A stretch of DNA of 17,832 nt from an uncultured Oscillospiraceae bacterium (GTDB taxonomy: Bacteria > Bacillota > Clostridia > Oscillospirales > Ruminococcaceae): contig CAKSSH010000034.1 in assembly GCA_934488695.1 (NCBI GenBank), forward strand, positions 1 to 17,832, in the 5' to 3' direction. Within the stretch, counting starts at the first letter, position 1, and every line of letters begins with the position of its first letter. Shown in pieces: positions 1 to 7,303 of this stretch. The notes beneath the pieces were generated by a model. The model saw only the letters and a list, made by a program, of their open reading frames with translations. It searched no databases and was not told the DNA's origin. The position numbers and the translations under genes were made by a program.

Positions 1-5
1 GCCTC

Positions 6-1154
6 ATGAAAAAGCTTCTTTTTATCAGCAATGTCACCCGGTCCATCACCAACTTTGCCATTCCGTCGATTCGGGCAGCCCAGGAGCTCGGCTATGCGGT
101 GCACATGGCTGCCGACTACAGCGGTTTTCAGGATGACCCGGAAAAATACAATGTAACCTTGCACCAAATTGATTTGGCGCGCAGTCCGCTGCACCCGAAA
201 AATCTTACTGCCTACCGGCAGATGATGCATCTTTTACGCACCGAAAAGTTTGACGCTATTCATTGCAACACGCCGATTGGCGGTCTGCTCGGCCGTCTGT
301 GCGGCAGTCGCGCCGGCGTGCGCAAAATAATTTATACCGCCCACGGCTTTCATTTTTACAAGGGCGCTCCGCTGCTCAATCGCCTTCTTTACAAGCCCAT
401 CGAGCGTTTTCTGGCGCACAAGACCGACGCTTTAATCACCATTACCCGGGAAGATTACGCCGCTGCACAGCGTTTTCGTCTGAAAAAAGGCGGACAGGTC
501 TTTTACGTCCCCGGCGTCGGTATTGACCGGGAGCGCTTTTTACAGCGTACCGGCTGCCGGCAGGCGCTGCGTCGGGAGCTTTCTATCCCCGAGGATGCGG
601 TTTTGCTCATTTCCGTCGGGGAGCTTAACGAAAACAAGAACAATCAGGTCATTCTCAACGCCATGGCCGCCTGCAAATGTCAGAATCTCTATTATGTTCT
701 GTGCGGCGTCGGCGGGCAGGAGGACGCGCTGCGTGCGCTGGCACAACAGCTCGGTCTTGCCGATCGGGTACAGTTTTTGGGCTATCGGTCGGATATTCCC
801 GCCCTTTTTGAAGCGTCCGATATTTTTGTGCTGCCGTCTCTTCGAGAGGGCCTTTCCCGCAGCGTTATGGAGGCCATGACCGCCGGGCTGCCCTGCGTCC
901 TCTCCGAAATTCGCGGCAACGTGGATTTGATCGAACCGAACGTCGGCGGTTTTCTCTGCCCTGCGCGGGATCCGCAGGCCTTTGCCGAAGCGCTGTCCCG
1001 GCTTGCACGGGACGACGACCTGCGTCAGCGTATGGGCGCCCACAATGCCGAGTGCTCCGCCCGATATGATGTTCGGAATATTTGTAGTCTAATGGATGAA
1101 ATTTATCAAAAAACGTTATCCTCTGAAATATTGACGGAAGGAGAAAAGGCATGA
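6..1154 (+). CDS. GT4-family glycosyltransferase (EpsD/CapM-like)
   Basis: This 382-residue cytoplasmic or membrane-associated glycosyltransferase probably transfers a sugar from a nucleotide donor to a lipid-linked glycan intermediate. The N-terminal half carries the stretch TAHGFHFYKGAPLLN (about residues 116-130), which I recognise from EpsD/CapM-like exopolysaccharide enzymes. The C-terminal half has the GT4 donor-binding fold with an EX7E motif (Glu281 and Glu289, in REGLSRSVMEAM) and a preceding Asp-Ile-Phe-Val-Leu-Pro-Ser segment. The length is normal for the family. The ATG is only five bases from the window edge, so its ribosome binding site is mostly out of sight and a more upstream start cannot be excluded. 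Its stop overlaps the start of the next gene (ATGA), which points to translational coupling inside a polysaccharide operon. Sugar and linkage specificity cannot be read from the sequence. Confidence 0.9.
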   Translation: MKKLLFISNVTRSITNFAIPSIRAAQELGYAVHMAADYSGFQDDPEKYNVTLHQIDLARSPLHPKNLTAYRQMMHLLRTEKFDAIHCNTPIGGLLGRLCGSRAGVRKIIYTAHGFHFYKGAPLLNRLLYKPIERFLAHKTDALITITREDYAAAQRFRLKKGGQVFYVPGVGIDRERFLQRTGCRQALRRELSIPEDAVLLISVGELNENKNNQVILNAMAACKCQNLYYVLCGVGGQEDALRALAQQLGLADRVQFLGYRSDIPALFEASDIFVLPSLREGLSRSVMEAMTAGLPCVLSEIRGNVDLIEPNVGGFLCPARDPQAFAEALSRLARDDDLRQRMGAHNAECSARYDVRNICSLMDEIYQKTLSSEILTEGEKA

Positions 1155-2398
1155 ACAAAATCATCTTTTTTACCTCGCGCTATCCCTTTCAGACCGTGGG
1201 AGAGAATTTTTTTGAAAGCGAATTGGCCGGGGTCGCCCCTCAATATGATGAGGTCTATATCGTCACCTGCAACTGCACCAAAAAGGACCCGCCCTCCTGC
1301 CACGAGCTGCCGCCCAACGTCACGGCGCTTTCTTTGGCGCGGGAAAGCTCTCGCAGCCTGCTGCTGCGCGGTGTTTTCGCATTGCCGTTTCATGCTTTTT
1401 TCTGGAAAGAGCTGCGGCAGCTGCGCCGCACCGGATTGCCGTTTTTCCCCGGCGTCCGAACCTTGATAAACTGCGGTGCTCATCGCCTTGCCATTCGGCG
1501 CCGCCTGCCGGCGGCCGTTCGGCAGATCCCGATAAGTGCGCAGGACCACGTCACCTTGTTCGGATATTGGCTGGGATATGTTTCCATGGCCGCGCTGGAC
1601 TTCAAAAAGCTTGCCGGTCTCAAAAACGCCCGCGTGGTCTCCCGGGCGCACGGCCCGGCCGATATTCAGAATCTCATGATGCCCAACCGGTTTTATCCCT
1701 TTCAGCAGTACCTGCTTGAAAAGCTGGACGGAATTTTTGCCATTTCCGACGCCGGTCAAGAGCTGCTGCGCTCCCGCAGTCCCCGCCCCGAGATTATTTC
1801 ACGGGTTTACATCGGGTCTATGGGGCCGGAGAAGCTTACCCCTCATTGCAGAGCTCCCTTTACCATCATGACCTGCGCCAACTTTTTTGCGCATAAACGT
1901 ATCGGCACCGTCGCCGATGCTGTCCACCTTCTTTTGAAAAAAATTCCGGACCTGCGCTGGGTCCATTTCGGGGACGGGCCGCTGAGAGCACAGGTAGAGG
2001 CTGCCTGTGCCGACATTGCGCAGCACGTCACCTTTATGGGAAATTGCCCGCATCAAGAGCTGCTTTCTTACCTTGCCTCCGGAGAGCCGTCCGTCTTTGT
2101 CAGCGCCAGTGCTGCCGAAGGGTTGCCGGTGTCGATCATGGAGGCGATCGCCTACGCCACTCCGGTGGTCGCAACCGACGTCAACGCCACGCGCGAGGCC
2201 GTTGTGACCGGCATTACCGGCACATTGGTCGACGCAAACGTTTCCCCCGGCGACTTGGCCGACAGCATTTATCCCTATGCCGTCATGGAGCAGGACGCGT
2301 ATGACGCCCTGTGCCGGAAAACCTATGCGTTTTGGCAGGAACATTTTGACTGCCGCCAAAACTCCCGGAAGCTTTCTGAAGAACTGAAATCATTTTAA
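1151..2398 (+). CDS. GT4-family glycosyltransferase, second of the operon
   Basis: This 415-residue glycosyltransferase probably adds another sugar of the polysaccharide repeat unit. The C-terminal half shows the GT4 signature EGLPVSIMEA, with the EX7E pair at Glu323 and Glu331, followed by ATPVVATDVNATREAV, typical of the nucleotide-sugar binding domain. The N-terminal half has a Rossmann-like pattern, with RAHGPADIQN near residue 170 (a His likely close to the acceptor site). The start is well supported: GGAAGGAG lies just upstream of the ATG, and the ATG overlaps the stop of the preceding gene by four bases. The next gene starts 15 bases after the stop. It is less like any named enzyme than its upstream neighbour, so donor and acceptor are unknown. 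Confidence 0.88.
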   Translation: MNKIIFFTSRYPFQTVGENFFESELAGVAPQYDEVYIVTCNCTKKDPPSCHELPPNVTALSLARESSRSLLLRGVFALPFHAFFWKELRQLRRTGLPFFPGVRTLINCGAHRLAIRRRLPAAVRQIPISAQDHVTLFGYWLGYVSMAALDFKKLAGLKNARVVSRAHGPADIQNLMMPNRFYPFQQYLLEKLDGIFAISDAGQELLRSRSPRPEIISRVYIGSMGPEKLTPHCRAPFTIMTCANFFAHKRIGTVADAVHLLLKKIPDLRWVHFGDGPLRAQVEAACADIAQHVTFMGNCPHQELLSYLASGEPSVFVSASAAEGLPVSIMEAIAYATPVVATDVNATREAVVTGITGTLVDANVSPGDLADSIYPYAVMEQDAYDALCRKTYAFWQEHFDCRQNSRKLSEELKSF

Positions 2399-2413
2399 GC
2401 TTGGAGGAACACC

Positions 2414-4201
2414 GTGAGAAAGATCGCCTTGTGGCTGACTTATCTGTACTTTCTGCTGTGCCCGCTGGAGTTTGTCTTGAATCGGCTGTTCGGCTCCAGC
2501 GTCAAATATATCGCACTGGCTGCCACTGTTTTTATTCTCATGTTTTTTATCGGAAACCGTCGGCAAACCATTCACATCGGAACGCCGCAGGTTTGTCTGA
2601 TTGCCTGGTCGGTGCTCCAGGCGGCCAGCCTTTTATGGACTATTCGGATTGACAACACCGTCACCCGCCTAAACACCTATCTGCTGATGGCCGTGCTGGT
2701 TCTGGCACTCTCGGTTTTCCCGTTTGAGGAAAAAGAGCTGACCGCTATTTTCCGTGCCTATGCCTTGGGATGTGCCGCTTTAGCGTTTTTGGTCGTGTTT
2801 TTCGGTCAATTAAACGAAGGCAGCAACTACGAAAACCGAATGACGGTCGGTTTTCTCGGTGCCTATATGGACCCGAACAACCTGGCTGCCATTCTGCTGG
2901 CCGGCACCTTTTATTCCTTCCATCAAATGCTAAACCGCCATCGAACGTCGCCGTTTGCCAACATTTTATGCGGCGGCTTGTTTGTCCTGCAGGCGATTGC
3001 CATTTTTTTGACCGGCTCTCGCGGCGGTCTCATTGCACTGGTGATTCCCCTTTGTCTGTATCTCCTGATGCGCTCGAACAAAAAGAGCCGGGTGTCCATT
3101 TTACTGCTGTTTGCGGTTTTGATTCTGCTGTCCTTGTGGCTGCTGCCGAAAATTCTGCCCCAAACGCTCTATACCCGGCTGTTCGACTACAAAACCTACA
3201 GTCAGGGCAGCGGGCGCATCGACCACTGGATCGAGGCATTTCCGCAAATTATTTACCGGCCGCTGTTCGGCTTCGGCGCGACCAGCTATTTCGGCTTCTT
3301 CAAGCAGCTTCACGGTGTTGAATATGCCATGCACAACACCTTTCTTGCCGTGCTGTTTGAGGTGGGCCTTGTCGGTTTTTGCTTTTTTATGCTTCCGTTT
3401 TTGTACGGCCTGCGCGCCTCGTACCGGCACAAAAACTATTGCGTTTTTATCGTCATCTTTGCCAATATGATTGCCGCCTTTTTTCTGGACACCCTGCACG
3501 TGCGCTTTTTGTGGAACGCCATGGCTCTCGGCATCATGTTTTATGAGCTTTATCGGCGGCAGGCACAAGAATCCGCAAAAATTCCGGCCGCCGACTCGGC
3601 GGAAAACGGCCTGCAGACCGGCTCGATAACTGCCCTCGGAGAAGCCGAGAATAGGGCAGGGCCGCATATTTCGGATAGCTCGACAAAGGGACTGTCCTTT
3701 TCAGGCGGCTCGGCAAAAGAGCCCTCCTCAGGCGGCTCGGCAAAAAAAGCGCCCCGTCAAAACGGCTTGACTAAAAAGTCCGGTGCCTCTGCAACGCCTG
3801 ACGCGGCAGCGTCCAAAAAGGCGGCGCACAACGCGGTAGCAGCCGACGCGGCAGCGTCCAAAAAGGCGGCGCACAGCACGGCAGCAGCCGACGCGGCAGC
3901 GTCCAAAAAGGCGGCGCACGGCACGACAGCAGCCGACGCGGCAGCGTCCAAAAAGGCGGCGCACAGCACGGCAACAGCCGACGCGGCAGCGTCCAAAAAA
4001 GCGGCGCACAACGCGGTAGCAGCCGACGCGGCAGCAGAGGACTCCACCTCCCGCAATACCGCCTTTGCCCCCACCACCGGTGGGAAATCCCAAAGCGCCA
4101 CAGGCGCGGATAAGCCTGTTTCCGACGGAGCTTCCCCCAAGACCGACACTCCAAAGTCCTCTTCTGAGGCTGAGCCTTTCCGGCTGAAGGAGGACACATA
4201 A
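2414..4201 (+). CDS. Wzy/O-antigen-ligase-like polymerase with repetitive C-terminal tail
   Basis: This is an integral membrane protein of 595 residues. Residues 1 to about 378 form a multi-spanning hydrophobic domain with hallmarks of the O-antigen ligase/polymerase family: TGSRGG (Gly201-Gly205) and HNTFLAVLFEVGLVG (His307 onward). Such proteins join undecaprenyl-linked oligosaccharide units outside the membrane or ligate them to an acceptor. The start is GTG with GGAGG eight bases upstream. After the last membrane segment (FYELYRRQ) comes a hydrophilic Ala/Lys/Ser-rich tail of about 215 residues, containing two copies of a 9-residue SGGSAK repeat and five 15-residue DAAASKKAAH repeats. Family members usually end soon after the last membrane helix, so the tail is unusual. 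It stays in frame to the end, and the stop shares one base with the flippase start (TAATG). Polymerase versus ligase cannot be decided; the adjacent flippase favours polymerase. Confidence 0.87.
   Translation: MRKIALWLTYLYFLLCPLEFVLNRLFGSSVKYIALAATVFILMFFIGNRRQTIHIGTPQVCLIAWSVLQAASLLWTIRIDNTVTRLNTYLLMAVLVLALSVFPFEEKELTAIFRAYALGCAALAFLVVFFGQLNEGSNYENRMTVGFLGAYMDPNNLAAILLAGTFYSFHQMLNRHRTSPFANILCGGLFVLQAIAIFLTGSRGGLIALVIPLCLYLLMRSNKKSRVSILLLFAVLILLSLWLLPKILPQTLYTRLFDYKTYSQGSGRIDHWIEAFPQIIYRPLFGFGATSYFGFFKQLHGVEYAMHNTFLAVLFEVGLVGFCFFMLPFLYGLRASYRHKNYCVFIVIFANMIAAFFLDTLHVRFLWNAMALGIMFYELYRRQAQESAKIPAADSAENGLQTGSITALGEAENRAGPHISDSSTKGLSFSGGSAKEPSSGGSAKKAPRQNGLTKKSGASATPDAAASKKAAHNAVAADAAASKKAAHSTAAADAAASKKAAHGTTAADAAASKKAAHSTATADAAASKKAAHNAVAADAAAEDSTSRNTAFAPTTGGKSQSATGADKPVSDGASPKTDTPKSSSEAEPFRLKEDT
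3701..3754 (+). repeat. Two 27-base in-frame repeats in the polymerase tail
   Basis: The 18-base string beginning tcaggcggctcggc occurs at 3701-3718 and again at 3728-3745, giving a period of 27 bases, or nine codons. The encoded units are SGGSAKEPS and SGGSAKKAP. The second copy runs into a tract of seven A residues at 3742-3748, a possible slippage site near the start of the tail. Confidence 0.85.
3800..4036 (+). repeat. Five 45-base tandem repeats encoding DAAASKKAAH units
   Basis: Five units of exactly 45 bases begin at 3800, 3845, 3890, 3935 and 3980, followed by a 12-base partial unit at 4025-4036. Each encodes a constant DAAASKKAAH and then five residues that differ: NAVAA, STAAA, GTTAA, STATA and NAVAA. 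Units 1 and 5 differ by a single silent base (A5G versus A6), so they look like recent copies of one another. Because 45 is a multiple of three, gain or loss of units would change tail length without breaking the reading frame. The composition resembles alanine/lysine-rich, histone-H1-like low-complexity tails, but no function can be assigned. Confidence 0.95.
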
Positions 4202-5676
4202 TGAAAATGTTTCACCCCAAGGCCCTGCTGAAAAAGTATCAAAACCTAAACCGCGCCGTCAAGGCCTCGTTTTGGTTTTTAGTCTGCAGCTTTTTTCAAA
4301 AGGGCGTCGCCTTTATCACCACCCCGATTTTCACCCGGCTCTTTACTGCCGACCAGTACGGGATCTACAGCGTTTATCAGTCCTGGTCGAGTGTGATTTC
4401 TTTGCTGGTCGGGCTTAAGCTATCGGCCGAGGTTTACGTTCAGGGTCTGATCAAATACGAGGACGACCGGGATCGGTACACCTCCTCTCTACTGGGGCTT
4501 TCACTGACCTCCTCCGCAGTCTGGACGGTGGTTTACCTGCTGTTTCGGCCGGCCTTTGAACGCGTTATCGGGCTGTCGCCGCTGTTGATCGGCGCCATGT
4601 TCGCGATTGTCCCGCTGGCGGATATTTACGGCTTTTGGGCTTCCCGCAAGCGCGTCACGCTGTCTTACCGTTCTCTGCTTTTACTAACCGTCATCAATGT
4701 GACCGTTTCACCGATCGTCGGCATTTTGGCTGTCGCTTACGCGCCCGACAATTTTAAAGTAGAGGCCCGTGTACTGTCTCTGCTGGCCGTCGATCTTGTA
4801 ATGTTCCTCGGAATCGGAATCAACATCTTTAAACAGGGACGGGTTTTCTACGACAAAAAATACTGGAAGCATGCCCTGAAATTCAATATTCCGTTGCTGC
4901 CTCATTTTTTGTCCTTAATTGTACTCAATCAGTCCGACCGCATTATGATCAAATCCTTTTTCAACGCGGCGGCAGCCGGTATTTACAGCGTTGCCTACTC
5001 GCTGTCCTATACCCTCAACATTTTGAACCAAGCCATTGCCAGCACTTTGAATCCCTGGATATTCAAATGTCTGAAGGATAAAAACACCAAAAACATTGCC
5101 CGGATTTCCTACTATCTGCTTATTTTAATCGCCGCCTGCAACTTTGCGTTGATTGCAGTCGCGCCGGAGCTGATCTCCCTGCTGGCGCCGCCCGCCTACC
5201 GCGCCGCCGTTTGGGTGGTGCTACCGGTAACCGCAAGCAATTATTTCATGTTTATGTACAACTTGTTTGCCACCTTCCAATATTATTACGAAAAAACTGC
5301 CTTCGTTTCGGCCGGCTCTCTGCTCAATGCCGGTTTGAATGTTCTTTTAAACTTCATCTTCCTTATGCTCTTTAAGGGTCAGCCCAACGGCTTTATCGCC
5401 GCCGGATATACCACCCTTTTCTGCTATATTTGCTATGCACTGGCGCATTACCTCTTTATGCGTCACATCAACCGGACTCAAATGGACGGATGCAAAATTT
5501 ATAGCGGCAAAATCATCGTCCTGATCAGCGTTTTCTTCCTGGGCATTTCCGCCCTGATCACCCTGCTGTACCCTTATCCGCTGATTCGCTGGGGTGTCAT
5601 TGTCGCCGGATTGTTAACGCTTTTACTGCTTCGTCGCCGTGTTTCGGAGCTTTTCCGTCAACTGAAACAAAAATAA
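4201..5676 (+). CDS. Wzx-type polysaccharide flippase (MOP superfamily)
   Basis: This 491-residue protein has 12 or more predicted hydrophobic segments spread along its whole length. The N-terminal stretch (about residues 15-70: ASFWFLVCSFFQKG, then PIFTRLFTADQYGIYS) is the classical start of the polysaccharide biosynthesis/flippase family, in which a helix is followed by TRLLxxxxYGxY. These proteins move undecaprenyl-diphosphate-linked repeat units from the cytoplasmic to the outer face of the membrane, handing them to the Wzy polymerase encoded immediately upstream. The start is well supported by AAGGAGG seven bases upstream and by the TAATG junction with the polymerase gene. A charged cytoplasmic end (RRRVSELFRQLKQK) closes the protein. 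Substrate specificity cannot be deduced. Confidence 0.92.
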   Translation: MKMFHPKALLKKYQNLNRAVKASFWFLVCSFFQKGVAFITTPIFTRLFTADQYGIYSVYQSWSSVISLLVGLKLSAEVYVQGLIKYEDDRDRYTSSLLGLSLTSSAVWTVVYLLFRPAFERVIGLSPLLIGAMFAIVPLADIYGFWASRKRVTLSYRSLLLLTVINVTVSPIVGILAVAYAPDNFKVEARVLSLLAVDLVMFLGIGINIFKQGRVFYDKKYWKHALKFNIPLLPHFLSLIVLNQSDRIMIKSFFNAAAAGIYSVAYSLSYTLNILNQAIASTLNPWIFKCLKDKNTKNIARISYYLLILIAACNFALIAVAPELISLLAPPAYRAAVWVVLPVTASNYFMFMYNLFATFQYYYEKTAFVSAGSLLNAGLNVLLNFIFLMLFKGQPNGFIAAGYTTLFCYICYALAHYLFMRHINRTQMDGCKIYSGKIIVLISVFFLGISALITLLYPYPLIRWGVIVAGLLTLLLLRRRVSELFRQLKQK

Positions 5677-5706
5677 ACAGCCCCGGCTCAGAAAGGATGT
5701 TTTCTC

Positions 5707-6795
5707 ATGAAATATGCTTTGATCGGTTGCGGACGGGTTGCGCCCTGTCATATCCATGCCGCACGCAAAAATGCGATGGAGCTTGTCGCCTTATGTGATT
5801 TGAAGGAACAAGCTATGCAGACGTTGATCCAAACCCAGAAAATCACCACTTCTCCGCGACTGTATACCGACCATCGTCAGCTGCTGCAAAACGAGCATCC
5901 GGATCTAATCGCCATCGCAACCCAAAGCGGCGCGCACGCCGAAATCGCGCTGGACTGTATTCGTGCCGGGATACCGGTTATTATTGAAAAGCCGATCGCT
6001 CTGTCCATGCAGGACGCCCGAAAAATTGTCGCCTTGTCGGAAGAGCTGGGCGTTTTGGTGTGCGCCTGTCATCAAAATCGATTTAATATCGCCATCCAGC
6101 AAACCCGTCGTGCGCTGGAGGCCGGCCGTTTTGGCAAGCTGTCCCACGGCTCGGTCACGGTTCGGTGGAATCGGCAAAGGGATTATTACGCGCAGGACGA
6201 TTGGCGCGGTACCTGGGCAAAGGACGGCGGCGCCCTGATGAATCAATGTATTCACGGGCTGGATCTGCTGCGCTGGATGATGGGAGACGCGCTGGAAAGT
6301 GTCAGCGGCTTTACCCGCCGCAGTCAGCACCCTTATATAGAGGCTGAGGACGTCGGAATGGCTGTTTTGCGGTTTCAAAACGGCGCCATTGCAACCTTAG
6401 AGGGCACCACCAACCTGTTTGACAGCGCGCATGAATCCGAAACCCTTTGTTTGTTCGGCGAAAACGGTTCTGTTCAAATCGGCGGCACCAATGCCAACCG
6501 GGTCGACCTATGGTCCTTTTCACAAGAGCTGCCCGATGACCGGTCTGCCCGCGGCCTGTCGGAGCACGCGCTTAATGTTTACGGCAACGGCCACGACAGC
6601 TTGTACGCCGATGTACTGGACGCCCTTTGTACCGGCCGCGCCCCCTATGTTGACGCACGCGCCGGCGCCCGCGCACTGGAGCTGGTGTTGGCGGTCTACA
6701 AAAGCAGTCTGACCGGAAAGCCCGTTTCGCTCCCGCTTGAGGATTTTTCTTCCGTTGATATGTCCGGTTTTTTTGACCGTCCGGAAAAAGGCTGA
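5707..6795 (+). CDS. Gfo/Idh/MocA-family dehydrogenase, WlbA/WbpB-like
   Basis: This 362-residue cytoplasmic oxidoreductase has an N-terminal Rossmann domain (GCGRVAPCHIHA, residues 7-18), the family's EKP motif (Glu94-Lys95-Pro96) and a C-terminal substrate domain. Residues 122-190 (QNRFNIAIQ, then GRFGKLSHG, DWRGTW, DGGALMNQCIHGLDLLRW) closely resemble WlbA/WbpB enzymes. Those oxidise the 3-hydroxyl of UDP-GlcNAc uronate with NAD+, ahead of an aminotransferase. Lys95 and His183 are the likely catalytic residues, with Asn179 at the position that is often Asp in other branches of the family. It lies 30 bases after the flippase with its own AAAGGA site, so it is probably the last gene of the operon. 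No partner aminotransferase or acetyltransferase follows, so these would have to be encoded elsewhere. Another sugar-nucleotide or inositol substrate remains possible. Confidence 0.85.
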   Translation: MKYALIGCGRVAPCHIHAARKNAMELVALCDLKEQAMQTLIQTQKITTSPRLYTDHRQLLQNEHPDLIAIATQSGAHAEIALDCIRAGIPVIIEKPIALSMQDARKIVALSEELGVLVCACHQNRFNIAIQQTRRALEAGRFGKLSHGSVTVRWNRQRDYYAQDDWRGTWAKDGGALMNQCIHGLDLLRWMMGDALESVSGFTRRSQHPYIEAEDVGMAVLRFQNGAIATLEGTTNLFDSAHESETLCLFGENGSVQIGGTNANRVDLWSFSQELPDDRSARGLSEHALNVYGNGHDSLYADVLDALCTGRAPYVDARAGARALELVLAVYKSSLTGKPVSLPLEDFSSVDMSGFFDRPEKG

Positions 6796-6815
6796 CCCTC
6801 TTTCGTTTTCTAATG

Positions 6816-7191
6816 AAAGCGCACGCCGCTGAGCGCCCGCATTATCGGGCAGGTGCCTGACCGGCGCCGTGTCCCTTTTCTCGGGGCTGCGCAAAAGCTT
6901 TCTGCCCTCAGCCGTTTGGCACCCGGCCGCTTTGAATCGGCACATTCCCGCAAAAGCCCGGCACGCGCCCCATTTTTCTCGGGGCAGTGCAAAAGCGCGC
7001 GCCGCTGTGCGCCCGCATTATCGGGCAGGTGCCTGACCGGCGCCGTGTCCCTTTTCTCGGGGCTATGCGCAAAAGCTTTCTGTCCTCAGCCGTTTGGCAC
7101 CCGGCCGCTTTGAATCGGCACATTCCCGCAAAAGCCCGGCACGCCCCTTTTTTCTCGGATCTGCGCAAAAGCGCGCGCCGCTGTGCGCTCC
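6816..7191. repeat. 176-base tandem repeat, two full copies plus a partial third
   Basis: Copy 1 spans 6816-6991, copy 2 spans 6992-7167, and a third copy breaks off at about 7191. The copies are almost identical over long blocks, for example cgcattatcgggcaggtgcc and gtttggcacccggccgcttt; differences are small indels and substitutions. A shorter motif, ttttctcgg followed by tgcgcaaaagc, recurs twice per unit. Together with 6796-6815 and 7192-7303 it fills the gap between the dehydrogenase and exporter genes. Short open frames exist on both strands but have no start signals or family resemblance, so I treat the stretch as non-coding. A diverged relative lies near 15550-15730. Confidence 0.9.
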
Positions 7192-7206
7192 ATACAAACA
7201 AGCAAC

Positions 7207-7234
7207 AAAGCGCTGCCGTGCGGCAGCGCTTTTT
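7207..7234 (+). terminator. Rho-independent terminator after the repeat region
   Basis: Perfect 12-base inverted repeat: aaagcgctgccg (7207-7218) and cggcagcgcttt (7221-7232), followed by more T. The stem is nearly palindromic, so it could also stop minus-strand transcription. It is the first clear terminator downstream of the polysaccharide operon and lies just before the next promoter. Confidence 0.85.
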
Positions 7235-7236
7235 GG

Positions 7237-7266
7237 TTGACAAAAAGGGCGGCGTCATGGTATGAT
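7237..7266 (+). promoter_or_regulatory. Sigma-A promoter of the eamA-HAD operon
   Basis: A perfect -35 box TTGACA (7237-7242) and a -10 box TATGAT (7261-7266) are separated by 18 bases. Transcription should begin near 7273, about 30 bases before the ATG at 7304. The position of the -10 box rules out an upstream ATG at 7262 as the translation start. Confidence 0.85.
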
Positions 7267-7303
7267 AGCACTATCGTTAAATCTGTTAAGGCAAGTGAAC
7301 ATC

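Noticed and set aside
234..1164. Several overlapping frames inside the first glycosyltransferase gene
   Set aside because: They are shadows of a gene with clear GT4 motifs and have no independent signals.
3728..4242. Long open frames on the minus strand across the polymerase tail
   Set aside because: They arise because a 45-base repeat without stop codons in any frame keeps all antisense frames open. They have no ribosome sites and encode low-complexity Arg/Cys or Ala strings.
6816..7271. Possible small proteins or a CRISPR array in the repeat block
   Set aside because: Units are 176 bases without short regular repeats and unique spacers, and the open frames on both strands lack start signals. 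A repeat element explains the block better.
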